64,000 nt of DNA from Crambe crambe (GCA_963924555.1 OZ004588.1:3410001-3474000), one strand, 5' to 3'; shown: positions 34,901 to 42,971, counted from the stretch's first letter. Program-made: numbers and translations. Notes: generated from the letters alone by a model not told the origin.

Positions 34901-37900
34901 GCTGATTGATTCTTGACCTTACGTAATTTGGAGCTGGCTACCACTAACATGATCAGTACTCACTTGGCAGCTAGTGAGCATAAAGAAAGAAGAAATTATT
35001 TTGTTTATCATTCCACTATCATATCTGGAATATAGTAGAATGTCCTTACATGTGCATGCAAAAAACTAATACGTAATGTCCAAGAAAAAACTGCAGGATA
35101 GTATGCAATGATGTTCTATGTCTGTTGTGTGTGTAACACATACCAAGTAGAAAAAAATTAAATTTGAGTGGGTGTATTAAATATTAGTAATATAATTTAT
35201 ACATGCACAATGACATTCGTCTGTTTTTTGTTTCATTGACTACCCGTAGGTTCCGCTGAGTCACGTCGACTGTATAACGAAGCAATGAAGCAGGGACACG
35301 TAAAGTCCCAGATCAACAAAGCCCTCCTTTATGGGGCTCCAGGAACCGGAAAATCAAGTTCAATGGACCTTTTTGTCGGTAACCCTCCAAGACAAGCCAG
35401 AATAAGCACTCCTTTAGCTGCTCGTCCTATTACAATGATTCAAATGGGAATAACATCAAAGGAGTGGAAAAAGCTTCATCCAAAAGAACGGAAAGAAATT
35501 CTAGCAAGGGCCATATATGCTCAGCTTCATGCCAACGACACAAATTCAGGTGAAGATTGTGAGTCATCAGCTAATTCTGGTGAGAGTTCTGATTCTGATG
35601 AAATATTAACGACTCCTGAGCATAAAGAAGCTCGTAGTAAAGAGGATAAGTCGACACGTGACGTACATCCACGAGTACACCCAGCAACTCCTTCCAGTCC
35701 AACATCTGCTAGCAAACCAAAGAAAGGTTCTCATTCGAAGGAAAAGATTTCACTGCCATCCCTTGGCACACATGATGAACTAACAAAATTATTGGATGAA
35801 ATTTCCAAATCAGATGATCTTGAAGCTTTACCTGTCTTCCGGAAAGTTAAACTAATCGATTCTGGTGGACAACCGCAATTTCATGAGGTGTTACCTGTAT
35901 TTCTTCGTCGCATGTCCCTCTACATATTCGTCTTCAAGTTGTCAGAAGAACTCGCCACCAAGCCCATGGTAGAGTATTTTGGGGAGGATGGGAAACGTGT
36001 GGGGACACCTTACCAATCAGCTCAGTCCAACGAGCAGCTATTGAAGCACTGCCTTCGCACTTTGCACACTCACAGATCATCTCCCAATACTAAAGGTGAG
36101 TGCTCCAAAATCATGATCATAGGGACCCACAGGGACGAAGAACACCTGTGCACGACCGAGACAAGAGAGGAGAAGAACAAGAAGTTAGAAGAGCTGTTAC
36201 TGCCGATGTTCCAAGAGGAAGTCGTCTATTACAACCTGGCAGAAAATGAGGTGATCTTTCCAGTCAATGCCAAAAATCCTGAAGAGCTTGATAAGAGTAC
36301 AGCTAGAGATATCCAAAGTGTAGTCCTAACAAAGTGTATGCCTGATCCCATTGATGTGCCCCTTCAGTATTTCTCTTTGGAAATTATCCTTGAAGAAGTC
36401 AGCCTTTCTTTAGACAGAGGGGTATTGAGCAAAGAAGAATGCCTTAGAGCAGCAGATAAGCTTTTCTTTAATGAGCATACACTGGATGCAGCTCTCCAGT
36501 TCCTAGATGAAATTTCATCAGTCTTTTATTTCCCCGAGGTTCTGGATGGTGTTGTATTTACTAACCCTCAAGTCCTTTTGGATAAGGTAACCGAGTTGGT
36601 GGAGATTACCTATTGCTTGAGAGAAAAGGTTGGTGGAAAAGCACTTCGTGCACTCTCTGGAGGCTGGAAGAAGTTTAAAGATCATGGCATTGTTAGCTTA
36701 GAGCTTCTGCAAGAGAAAGAGTTTAATAAGCATTATGTGCCTGATATCTTTACTCCTGTTGATCTGGTCAAGCTCTTTAGAAAGTTGCTCATCATAGCTG
36801 ACTTTAGTGCTTCAGAGTACATCATGCCTGCCCTCCTTCCTGTTCTCGAAACTGAGAAGGTTCATAAATATCGTGTCTCTAATGATTCACTTGTAGCCCC
36901 TCTTGCTCTGGACTTCCCACTTGGAGGTCCTCGTCTCGGTACATACTGCAGTCTTACCTGCTTTCTTATCTCTAATGACAACCAGTTTCCCCGTCCTTGG
37001 AAAATAGTGTTGCTTCCTCCTTCCAACACTCCAGCTTGCCTGAATAGAAACTGCACCCAATTCATGGTACCTGGCTTTCCTGGCTCAGTCACTCTGATTG
37101 ACACATTCTTTCATGTTGAGATCCATGTGGATGACACTGCCGAGAAAGTTTGTAGCAAGCTCTGCTCTTTTGTCTCTCAGGCTGTGTTTGCAGGTCTAAA
37201 GAAAGCCATGATAGTTCTTGGGTACAACAACTCGATCCCTTCGAAAGCACTTCTTTGTCCTTGTGGGGCTAAAGATCCCCATGTTGCCACTTTCGGGGAT
37301 GGTCTCTGGATCTGCAGTCGAGATAACAAAGTATTTGGAGATCTTACTCCTAGACACCAGCTGTGGATAGAACAAAAATATCCCTCTAAAGATGGTAAGT
37401 CCTTATATACATACATATATACATACATACAAACATAATTATATTAATACACTTAAGTATTGCTTGTTATTAACTTTTCAGAACCACTAAGGTCACAAAT
37501 CACTATATTTATATTTTGATACAGATTCAGAAGTACTGCAAGAATCCACATCACCATCCAGCCATGCATCTCTTCCAACTGGTCCTGCAATGCACACTTC
37601 ACAAGGTTAGTTAATTAGCTAAAATGAAAGCAAAGAAATGGATTTAAATTAGTCAGCACTTTACTTGAATAGTATTTTGTAATGTTTAAATGAAAGGCTG
37701 AAAGGCTGGGGCCACATTACTTACATGTTTATTATTATAATACCTTCTCATGATATTTAGTTGATCTTCTATCATTTAATTCTACAGTGTCTTGCCCTCC
37801 TCCAACCATGATGGACATCCTGTGTTTCCCCCTGCAAGACTCTAGTGTGAACTTAACCACAGAAATCGGAGCAAAGTACCTTGAATTTGGAACACTCCTC

Positions 37901-38101
37901 CTGGAAGACCAGACTGGTGCACAAATCAGTGCCTTTGAGGTGGAACTCTGTAGGAATGCACAAAGCATCAATTATCGAGTGTTTCGAGAGTGGCTGCATG
38001 GGAGGGGAAAGCAACCTGTGTCCTGGGAGACTCTGATTTCTGTGCTGGAAAATATTGGATTGAATGAACTTGCTAAATCTATAAGAGGTGTTAAACTATA
38101 G
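13746..38101 (+). CDS. Death-domain ROCO-type GTPase, seven-exon gene model (1,296 aa)
   Basis: Exons 13746-14331, 16527-16793, 22308-22550, 29194-29448, 35250-37394, 37525-37605 and 37788-38101 total 3,891 nt (1,297 codons with stop). Every junction is phase 1, with GT-AG borders and no internal stop. Predicted order: low-complexity N-terminus (1-195); Death-like domains at about 197-284, 286-365 and 367-450; Roc-like GTPase (about 463-800) with P-loop GAPGTGKSS, DSGGQ and THRD; COR-like region (about 815-1165); linker (1166-1192); Death-like domain (about 1195-1292). Such proteins are expected to act as cytosolic signalling scaffolds whose Death domains assemble on nucleotide switching. No leucine-rich repeats, kinase, signal peptide or membrane segment is present. 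The start ATG is the first in frame; an upstream TTG extension (13,713) has no support. No transcript evidence, and alternative use of Death exons is possible. Confidence 0.85.
14332..16526 (+). other. Intron 1 of the ROCO/Death gene
   Basis: About 2.2 kb, GTATCT to TTTACAG. It contains a diverged direct repeat of about 90 bp: 14,630-14,725 and 15,367-15,452 share TACACCAATATGGAC and CCTATTGCAACCTCTCTATA. No coding sequence is recognised. The 15,858-16,097 minus-strand frame has no recognisable motif and is not called. Confidence 0.75.
16527..16793 (+). CDS. ROCO/Death gene exon 2: first Death-like domain
   Basis: An 89-codon cassette, phase 1 on both sides (TTTACAG/CTCCTC; CTAACAG/GTTAGT). 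It reads VNNVMEILKTLSLLNVRDC at the N-terminal helix and FNDPWASWRKLIQRLDQ near the end. The W-x-x-L-[IV]-x-x-L pattern with amphipathic helices is the late Death-domain signature. Sequence divergence is high, so the fold is inferred from pattern and context (two similar cassettes follow). Confidence 0.75.
17578..17966 (+). pseudogene. HIRAN-like, transposon-associated ORF with one frameshift
   Basis: From ATG 17,578 one frame reads CIRGYHEYRAIWTAGIGVSL and stops at TAG near 17,687. The next frame continues with EPTNTIDQYAVAVIRSGLVV, GHLPKKISRVCSLFLRRGG and LPQGGLEIPCTLHFEG to the stop at 17,964-17,966. The DxxAVAV...GxVVGHLP core is the HIRAN-type pattern seen in SNF2-like helicases and as a stand-alone protein carried by metazoan DNA transposons. 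The late part is intact, so the copy is fairly young. It lies just outside the pogo-like element, in the opposite orientation. Its mobile carrier is not identified. Confidence 0.6.
18610..19053 (-). pseudogene. DDE catalytic-core fragment of the pogo/Tigger-like transposase
   Basis: A 147-codon open stretch, CENP-B/pogo DDE superfamily. It contains the second catalytic Asp block ALVIMDNFKGQ and the NTTDLLQPMDISVNKPVKDF block that precedes the third acidic position. The first catalytic Asp should lie upstream (19,054-19,150), where the frame is broken by a stop. The frame also shifts at about 18,640 into the C-terminal tail. Confidence 0.75.
19272..20360. mobile_element. Nested element with GGGTCACT/CCCTAGGGT subterminal repeats
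   Basis: The ends are GGGTGGAATGTCCCCC (19,272-19,287) and GGGGGTCACTATACCC (20,345-20,360). The latter's complement, GGGTATAGTGACCCCC, matches the left end in 12 of 16 positions. Inside both ends lie arrays of AGTGACCC-type and ACCCTAGGGT motifs (19,290-19,450 and 20,260-20,345). The insertion point is sharp because the pogo-like reading frame resumes on the other side. The interior (19,450-20,255) has two poly-G runs and no coding frame. The superfamily is unknown and no clean target duplication was seen. Confidence 0.65.
19784..19809. repeat. Poly-G tract (about 26 G)
   Basis: An uninterrupted G run inside the nested element. Another run of about 12 G starts at about 19,977, and GGGGGG/CCCCCC clusters follow at 20,013-20,048. 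Capable of G-quadruplex formation. The exact length should be treated as uncertain because sequencing is error-prone there. Confidence 0.9.
22308..22550 (+). CDS. ROCO/Death gene exon 3: second Death-like domain
   Basis: An 81-codon cassette, phase 1/phase 1 (TCCCCAG/ACCCCA; GATAAAG/GTAGGT). It starts DPSFTSHSLLDALDTV and has THPNAGWNHLAGTLLYQEQ, aligning with the DPSLTLTNLTQLLEDV...HPCPSWRHIANAL of exon 4. The paired D-P-S start and H-P-x-x-x-W late motif indicate a shared origin by exon duplication. The middle helices are degenerate. Confidence 0.75.
22785..22809. repeat. Poly-G tract
   Basis: About 24 consecutive G after a CCC (TCCCGGGGG...), followed by AGGGGGAGAT. Possible G-quadruplex. 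The length is uncertain in any assembly. Confidence 0.9.
22851..22965. repeat. 27-bp minisatellite, four copies
   Basis: The unit CCAGTGTGTCCACCACTATT followed by TGGAGGT is repeated four times with one or two changes each. A single diverged half copy (GAGGTCCCAGTGT, then GTGGAATTAATGTGTA) lies at 26,858-26,905, suggesting that the repeat and its right flank belong to one dispersed element. Confidence 0.85.
23145..24018 (+). pseudogene. Degraded transposon-associated ORF with SHOCT-like C-terminus
   Basis: Pieces in successive frames: MSYYQHS then GNGQMTPYYHPWSQPPYQQE (from 23,145); 23,336-23,539 reading LDMGEVSSILAFRKEILTQF; a Lys/Ser-rich stretch (23,600-23,690); MYSNLQYCVWAETIVGGRHA (about 23,726); and 23,880-24,018 reading LKTIYISQIKELYLLLKVGA then ITDGDFQKQKSSILELMDKL, stop 24,016-24,018. 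The end fits the short C-terminal (SHOCT) pattern of two helices around G-x-I-T-x-x-[DE]-F. At least three frame changes, so not functional. The overall family has no name I can give. Confidence 0.5.
24285..25231 (-). pseudogene. Tc1/mariner-like transposase, one frameshift from intact
   Basis: The start is ATG at 25,231 (MPKGYSKDLRWWIIWKYLL), followed by paired helix-turn-helix regions and then RTIKRLGMTRQKM. The frame runs to 24,734 and shifts by one base just at the first catalytic Asp block (the alternate frame at about 24,795 reads FDETGSNHHNTIRKYGYG). The second frame (24,737-24,285) carries ALVRFLPPYSPDLNPIEEAF and VVILDNASIHH, that is, the second Asp and the final acidic residue of the DDE/D triad. 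It ends at TAA 24,285-24,287. Length is about 315 codons, normal for the family. A single lesion implies recent activity. It lies inside a 2.75-kb inverted-repeat-bounded region. Confidence 0.8.
26438..26710. repeat. Small element with GTGAGTGA-type inverted ends
   Basis: AAATTAAGTGAGTGATTG on the left and CACTCACT...TGCTCACTTAATT on the right form imperfect inverted ends. Between them one plus frame (26,456-26,665) is open and reads MFQEIPYTIPCSLAFHIHME..., with no recognisable relative. The open frame may be chance. Confidence 0.3.
27160..27236. repeat. Short fold-back hairpin
   Basis: GAGTGACTACTTGGTTTAAA then ATAGAC pairs, with mismatches, with GTATCTATTGTAAACC...AATCACTC. The loop contains CTTCGGCTCTGCCTC. 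MITE-like size (about 75 bp). Confidence 0.5.
27916..28038. mobile_element. 123-bp fold-back MITE
   Basis: AATAGTTAGAACACGGTAGT and the following GGTGATTATGGCCAATAAAC pair with GTTTATTTGGCCATAATCAC and ACTACCGTGTTCTAACTGTT on the right. The loop is GAGGGCGCAGCCCGAGG. The arms are about 50 bp with a few indels. Such tight fold-backs with a GAGGGCGCAGCCC loop are a common non-autonomous type in invertebrate genomes (recollection, not searched). Confidence 0.75.
28230..28655 (+). other. Unassigned open frame followed by a roughly 100-bp tandem duplication
   Basis: One frame is open from about 28,230 to the TGA at 28,488-28,490: NEFLHPRFVFASDSEASGRY, then KYQWALEIISSCGKLQKKEK. There is no ATG in the open part and no known domain. 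Its 3' part (CAATCAGCTATAAACTAC...TAGTAATAG) repeats at 28,524 and partly again at 28,640, with period about 100. Likely transposon-derived, since it abuts the fold-back at 27,916-28,038. Confidence 0.4.
28706..28741. repeat. Perfect 12-bp hairpin with a third copy in the loop
   Basis: GTGCGTTATGAC, then TGTGCGTTATGA, then GTCATAACGCAC. The arms pair perfectly and the loop holds another GTGCGTTATGA, so two alternative stems are possible. Confidence 0.7.
28896..28915. repeat. (TG)n followed by poly-G
   Basis: A (GT) run at 28,880-28,895 continues into about 18 G. Same low-complexity class as the tracts at 19,784 and 22,785. Confidence 0.85.
29194..29448 (+). CDS. ROCO/Death gene exon 4: third Death-like domain
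   Basis: An 85-codon cassette, phase 1/phase 1 (TCCCACAG/ACCCCT; CTTAAAG/GTGAGT). It starts DPSLTLTNLTQLLEDVRDLN and ends near NNHPCPSWRHIANALYLSGE. This is the clearest of the three N-terminal cassettes. D-P-x-L-x-L-x-x-L is a usual opening of tandem Death domains in sponge multi-Death proteins (from memory of the family). The middle is degenerate. Confidence 0.8.
30885..31456. mobile_element. About 570-bp MITE with roughly 43-bp terminal inverted repeats
   Basis: The left end GGCCCTCCTTTTGTTATGAT then TGTGGATGGCCTGGTAC matches the complement of the right end (GGCCCTCCTTTTAATTATGA then TTGTGGAGGGCCTGGTAC). There is no coding frame inside. It has interrupted the second copy of the duplicated intron segment. 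The superfamily cannot be assigned from the ends alone. Confidence 0.75.
32790..32985. repeat. Tandem plus inverted copies of an ATCGCTGC/CCCTACATCG segment
   Basis: CTGCATTTG...CTAACTGTCA-AGAATTGAC...AAACCCTACATCGCTGC occurs at about 32,812-32,860 and 32,868-32,925. An inverse piece (CAGTGACGTAGGGTTTATGT) lies at 32,958. Likely the remains of a fold-back element. Confidence 0.55.
34394..34540 (+). pseudogene. Decayed duplicate of part of the ROCO gene's own exon 5 (COR region)
   Basis: An open frame reads EMEKVEYCVS, then ALDFSLGGPCLSSYCSHTCL and LVSNDNQF, matching TEKVHKYRVS...ALDFPLGGPRLGTYCSLTCF and LISNDNQF at about 36,850-36,990 of exon 5. About 20 bases present in exon 5 (NDSLVAPL) are missing. 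The match stops at the NDNQF point and the sequence joins an AACAGCATCACC block repeated elsewhere in intron 4. It has no splice borders, so it is not an exon. It is evidence of a second, lost ROCO-type copy or of a partial tandem duplication. Confidence 0.75.
35250..37394 (+). CDS. ROCO/Death gene exon 5: Roc-like GTPase and COR-like region
   Basis: 715 codons, phase 1/phase 1 (CCCGTAG/GTTCCG; AAGATG/GTAAGT). P-loop GAPGTGKSS at about 479-487. The switch-I-like STPLAARPITMIQM follows. An acidic, Ser-rich, charged insert of about 110 residues comes next. DSGGQPQFHEVLPVFLRRMS starts at about 654 (G3, the Gln position of small GTPases kept), IIGTHRDE at about 740 (G4), PVNAKN at about 788 (SAK-like G5). 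COR-like blocks include YFPEVLDGVVFTNPQVLLDK (about 877) and VDLVKLFRKLLIIADF. A late Cys-rich stretch has CPCGAKDP and WICSRDNKVFGD (Cys 1120, 1122, 1139), possibly metal-binding. Known Roc-COR proteins dimerise through COR. No kinase or LRR is present, unlike LRRK-type members. The ATG at 35,285 lies within the exon and need not be a start. Confidence 0.88.
37525..37605 (+). CDS. ROCO/Death gene exon 6: short linker
   Basis: A 27-codon exon (GATACAG/ATTCAG; ACAAG/GTTAGT), phase 1/phase 1, encoding a Ser/Thr/Pro-rich linker (QESTSPSSHASLPTGPAMHT). It joins the COR region to the C-terminal Death-like domain. Because it is symmetric it could be skipped without a frame change. Called from splice consensus and phase fit only. 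Confidence 0.65.
37788..38101 (+). CDS. ROCO/Death gene exon 7: C-terminal Death-like domain and stop
   Basis: The acceptor is TTCTACAG/TGTCTT and the stop is TAG 38,099-38,101. 104 residues. After MMDILCFPLQDSSVNLTTEI the domain reads KYLEFGTLLLEDQTG, INYRVFREWLHGRGKQPVSW and ETLISVLENIGLNELAKSI. The [IV]-x-x-x-[VI]-[FL]-x-x-W-L-x-G-x-G-x-x-P-V-[ST]-W-x-x-L pattern is a good Death-domain signature, much better conserved than exons 2-4. No AATAAA signal is obvious in the next 150 bases. Confidence 0.85.
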
Positions 38102-38172
38102 ACTTATTATATTATTCTCAGTGCTATTTTTTATGCTCTTATATACGTACATGTTTGTCAATAATATCTCTT

Positions 38173-38184
38173 TGCGCATGCGCA
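38173..38184. promoter_or_regulatory. Perfect NRF-1 site, start of array unit 3
   Basis: TGCGCATGCGCA, 72 bases after the ROCO gene's stop codon. Downstream at 38,298 lies TGTTCG/GTAAGT, a donor at the position equivalent to 46,449 in unit 4 (GGATCG/GTAAGC). The shared GTACCTGCC...TTG-A-CG before both donors supports a promoter plus short first exon. The ROCO gene's 3' UTR must end close by, or overlap this promoter. Confidence 0.5.
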
Positions 38185-38804
38185 TTTTGATTGCAAAGTG
38201 GCATGGTGTGCATTATTTTGAATCTATCTTCAGTTAACGCATTTTGCAATTTGTGAGTAAGAAAGTTCGTGTACCTGCCGTTGAACTGACATTGTTCGGT
38301 AAGTAAAGAATAGCTTCAAAATCATCCAGTGATCTACCTACCATAGAGCAGGTTTCCTGCATTCTCTCTCGTTTCCTGCAAGGGTGTAAAGAGAGCAGCA
38401 AAAAGACTAGGGCATGATTAAATTATCCTCGCCCTGTGCTGGCACTAACCACAGCAGTTCTATGTCACTGATTGAGTCCTTTCTCCCTTGATAGATTGGA
38501 ACCTACCCCCAGATGTCTCAACTCACTCCATTCCTTCCTCTCCTGATGAGACAGTCGTGAGTTAGTAGGAGTAGAGGAGCTGGAGAGAGATCTGAGATGA
38601 CTAGTCAAGACTCACATTACTGACAAACAGGTATATGCAGTACATTAAGGAAGGACTTTCTCTCTCCCAGTCTGATAAGTATATACATGTCTTCTGATTG
38701 CCCCTCACTCCCTCTATATATTGTACCATTGCGCTCACTGAGGGGGAGTTTGCACATCTGAGCACCTTATATGGCCCACCATTCATTATGATTTTCTAAT
38801 ATAC

Positions 38805-38992
38805 CTCCAACTGTCCCTATCTTGGAGGGACAGTCCCTATTTGATTGCTGCTGTCTCACTTTTTCTTGGCTTTGTCCCTCTTTCTTCCGTGTGCAACTTT
38901 CTTATCAAATCAAGTTTTATGCAAAAAAAAACAACACTATTTGGAAAATGTGTCCCTATTTTTACTTTGAGGTTGGGATGTATGTTATAATG
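38805..38992. mobile_element. Possible small element with TACCTCCAACTGTCC-type ends
   Basis: CTCCAACTGTCCCTATCTTG and an internal GGAGGGACAG hairpin on the left, GTGTCCCTATTTTTACTTTG then AGGTTGGGATGTA on the right. The ends match imperfectly in inverse orientation. The array block resumes afterwards (TTATAATGATAAAACCCTTTA resembles the GTTGAGACCCTTTACC block). Confidence 0.4.
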
Positions 38993-38999
38993 ATAAAAC

Positions 39000-40430
39000 C
39001 CTTTAACCAGTCTAATCGCCAGCGTGCATCCGGTTGTATTTACGCAATATACATGCTCATCACGCGGAATATACGGACACTAGGATACTAGGAAATTTTT
39101 ATGACCTTGTATCTCTGGATTCTGGCAACATAAATCAACAAGACTTGGGCGGCAGTTTTAGGCTGGCACAGATGACCTTTAGTGTGAATTTGGTACACGT
39201 AGCTATTACCACTAGAGAGTTATCAAGCCATGTCTCAATTTCAAGTGTATTGTTGGATTATAGGGCCATTTCCTGTAAACAAGTTATTTCATTTTGATAC
39301 CAGGTACATTCTATAGAGGAATACTTACTGCATGTATAAATCCAACTATCATTTCTGTTCAAACATAATAACATAGTATAAATGACACCACATCTTTGCC
39401 ACAAATAAATCACAATACACACTATAATGACTACAGTCTTGACAGCTTTGTTTCTTGAATTTCTACTTCAGTGCCTGCAGTGATCAATGACAAGTACATC
39501 GAGTAAACGTGGCCCCTGCTACATTTGTGTCATAAGGGAGTGTGCAGTATACACATCCAGAGAATATGGAACAAATGTTAATTTTGGACCCAATGTCAAG
39601 CTTGCTATAACCGAGTAGCAGGAAATGTAAATTTTCACCCAGGACCGAAGGCCTAAACCAGTAACTACTGGTATATTAAACTGCAATGCAAAACAGGGTC
39701 TACAGGCATACTAACATAGCCACACCTTCTAACAGGGAAATAACTGGTGGTGTTCACTGTGAATAACACAGTAAACACACTTTCAAGGAACACTACATTC
39801 AGGTTTACAGTATCTTGCAACTTGCAAGCTCATAGGGAGTGAATGTGTATCAGATCCAACACAGAGAACAGTACTCTAAATATTACCCATCACCCGACAT
39901 ATCAACCCTTATTTGAGCCAGATCAGTAATGAACAGTCTACCCTATCAAAGTAGACATGAAAATTATTTGAGACAGATGAAAAATTCTAACTTGAGAATG
40001 ATTCTAACACTGCTATGATTACATTAAACATACACTTATATATACAAACATGGGCCATTTGCTGTAAAATGTAAGTATCAATATGGACATACATGTTAGA
40101 ATACATACTGACTATGTTTGTAGTAAGATAACTTCTGTTCATCTCTCTGAAGGGCCCATAAAAGCCATCTAAACTTCCATGACTCAACCACCATGGCTAT
40201 TCTATGTTAAAAAGAGTTACTGTTTACTTACATAACAGATGGTAAGGTAGAATAAGCCTATCACCATCTGTTGAGAACAAACCTACCACCTATAAGGTAT
40301 CTAGTCTGATGAAAAGCCGAGCTCAAGAGATGTACCTCAGCAGCCATTTTCTCAAAAATTATGACGTCATCATGTAATATAAAAAGTATTGTAAATGTAC
40401 GCTAGCTGGCGTATAGACTGTAACCACTTC
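39000..40430. other. Stretch of unit 3 with no recognised feature
   Basis: Both strands were read. There are only short open frames without motifs (39,034-39,297 and 39,987-40,187 are the longest) and no clear repeat with the other array units. It may be an insertion that the other units lack. Confidence 0.5.
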
Positions 40431-42585
40431 AGCTGGCTTGTTGATGAGGTGTCTATCCAGAGAGGTATGGCCCCCATTTTGTTTTCTAGTATCAAGTCAT
40501 ATGGCAAATTTAAGTTTAGGCTGGGTAGCTTTGATTAGAGGTTTGAGGAGGTGTAGCTGTAATATTTATAGTGTGAACGTAATATAATAGCTATGACATC
40601 TGATTCTTATCTTTCCAGCTCTGAGACTCCATTGTAGTTATAGTTTTAACATACACTAAAACAATGTGCTCTAATGTAGAGCCATCTTCCATTTAAAGAT
40701 CAGGCACAGCATTTTAAGCTTGTCATTTGCCGGCATTTTAAGCTTGTCATTTGCCAGCATTTTACCAGTTACACTAAAGCTAGCCATACCATCTGTGCTG
40801 ATCTGACATGATAATGATGCTTTAGACAATCCAAACTGAGGAATATGTGAAGAGCATGGACTACCTCTACATCAATATCTCTAAGCCAACCAACTCAAGT
40901 GAATGTGGCTGTTAATTATGATATCTGTCTGCATGGGGAGCATTATAGTACACATGGAACAGAAACTACTTAATCTCCCAAAGTTTTGTCATGCTGTACC
41001 TGTTAGCTCACTCAAATGTTGCCTAAGAATATACATAATGTGATGTGCTTTATATAGAAATGATCCACACGCACTTTTGTAGGTGCCATAGTCCATTCAG
41101 AAAAGAGGACATCTGTTGCTCACACAGATTATGTACGTACGTACGTATGCATATGGAGGGTGTCACATGTTTGTCACATGCACACTATACTCAAGTTAGC
41201 TTTACTGTGGTATGCAGAGAGAAGTAGCTACCACTGCACATTCGAAAAATTCTACCTTGGACTATCACATACTGCAGAGCATTGTTAGCCTGACAGCTGG
41301 GTTGGGTATGGGCAGACAATGTGGATGAGTACACATAACTCCTTGCTTGTCAAAGTCTACATACCTTGCAGATTTATGGAACCATCAAAGGTCCTTCCTC
41401 TGGATTGAGTCTCAAAATGTATACATGTATTAACTGACAAACCAATGTTTAGTACATGTGGATCAAGAGTGATGACTAAGTATTTCATTGGTTGCTAACT
41501 TACCCTAGCAACTTAGCTTGGTGACTGTGGGGTTTTGAGTAGTGGGTTGGACTTGTCAAGTATGTGTATCAACAGTTTCCTCAGGGTTGCCAGGTAACAA
41601 TTATGTTTATATTAGCAATGTGTCCATGGACCTTACAGTGTACATCCTCTCCCCCTCCACCTCTACAAGTTATTCCTGTAAATTATCACTTGTTTATGTG
41701 CACTACTTCATCAGTTAAAAATTCCGCCCAAGTTTCAAAGATCTGGAGTTGTGGGATATTTCCCTCCCCCTCAACGCAATACACATAATGTGTTGCATTT
41801 CCATGAGATCACTGAAGCACTGATGTTTGTATGCATTGCAGATAGAGCTGTTTTTTATGAACACTTCTCCTCCACACTTCTTTTTTTTTCTTTTTCATTG
41901 TTCTAACTAATCACTGTATGTTGTGTGTGCAATTACAGAATGAGATGATGAAGTCCTCAAGGAAGAGGAACAGTCTTAATCGTCCCCAAACTCTTACAGG
42001 TAACCATCAATCACTTTCATATTTGTCTGTTTGATTCAAGCAGCCCCCACTTAGTCACTTTCCTTTCAAATGTGATTTCCTTTTGGTGTGATTTTGAACC
42101 GAATTTATGGCCCTATTCTGTACTTATGTTGAGACCCTTTACCCAGCTAATGTGTATTGAGTGAACTTGACTTTTATATGTTGAGGCTCCAGAGAGGTTT
42201 TAGCACTTTCAGTCGATATTTTCTGTTTAACAATGGCTTCCTTTCTAATATCCGGTATTAATCCTGTATTTTTAACTGTATTTTCGGAGAGTGTGCTCTA
42301 ATATGAATCCATGCATCATCCAGGCAGCCTTAAACCCAGGGTAGTTTAAAAAGTGCTGAAGTCACAGGAATGTACTGTGATTATTTAGTGTGGTGATAAG
42401 AAAACTCGTATTTATAATTATTGTGAAACTTGTATGGAACCATCAAAGCAGGTTTTGCAGATAGAAGGATTTCCCATTGGAGCATTAAGTTAACACCTTG
42501 TTTAGCACGGCATATTGAACCAAAGACACTTGACAAGTCCAGCCCACTACTTCACCTCAGCACTCAGCTGAAAGGGAGGATTATC

Positions 42586-42971
42586 CCATAAAAAATAAAA
42601 TTTTTAAAACGTCCATATCTTCATTATACTACCCCCTTTATAAGCTTGATTTAGGTCTCAAAAGAGAGCTCTCTTTGAATGGTGTACTTAGTTACAACTT
42701 TACCCCCCCCCCCCCCCCCTTGAAATCCTTCAAAGCAGCTAGGCCCATAGAAGCTATGATAGGAGTATCGAAGGCCTCCTAAGTATGCAAGTATTTTATA
42801 ACCACTGAGGTCATATCAGGTTTTCCAGATTTGGGGGGTGGGGGTGTAAAGTTGTATCTAAGTACACCATTGGAAAGCTCTCAACGAGAGCTCTCTTTTG
42901 AGACCTAAATCAAGCTTATAGGGGGTAGTATAATGAAGATATGGACGTTTTAAAATTTTTATTTTTTATGG
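42586..42971. mobile_element. Fold-back element with about 130-bp arms
   Basis: The left arm starts CCATAAAAAATAAAATTTTT and includes ACGTCCATATCTTCATTATA and AAGCTTGATTTAGGTCTCAA. The right arm carries the complements in reverse order and ends AAAATTTTTATTTTTTATGG. The arms differ by a few bases and a C/G run: 16-17 C at 42,703-42,719 against GGGGGGTGGGGG on the right. The centre is about 110 bp. No coding frame. It interrupts array unit 3. Confidence 0.8.

Larger units (their letters stand above)
29449..35249 (+). other. Intron 4 of the ROCO/Death gene
   Basis: About 5.8 kb, GTGAGT to CCCGTAG. Large diverged direct repeats fill it. The first 340 bases after the exon recur at 30,486-30,790. 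29,790-30,085 recurs at 31,640-31,920. AACAGCATTACATAACCACA-type blocks occur at 30,368, 32,125 and 34,532. It also contains a MITE (30,885-31,456), tandem/inverted repeats (32,780-32,990) and a decayed copy of part of exon 5 (34,394-34,540). 33,000-34,390 and 34,600-35,249 hold nothing I recognise. Confidence 0.75.

Noticed and set aside
36862-37428. Minus-strand frames across exon 5
   Set aside because: Shadows of the GTPase/COR coding frame on the other strand.
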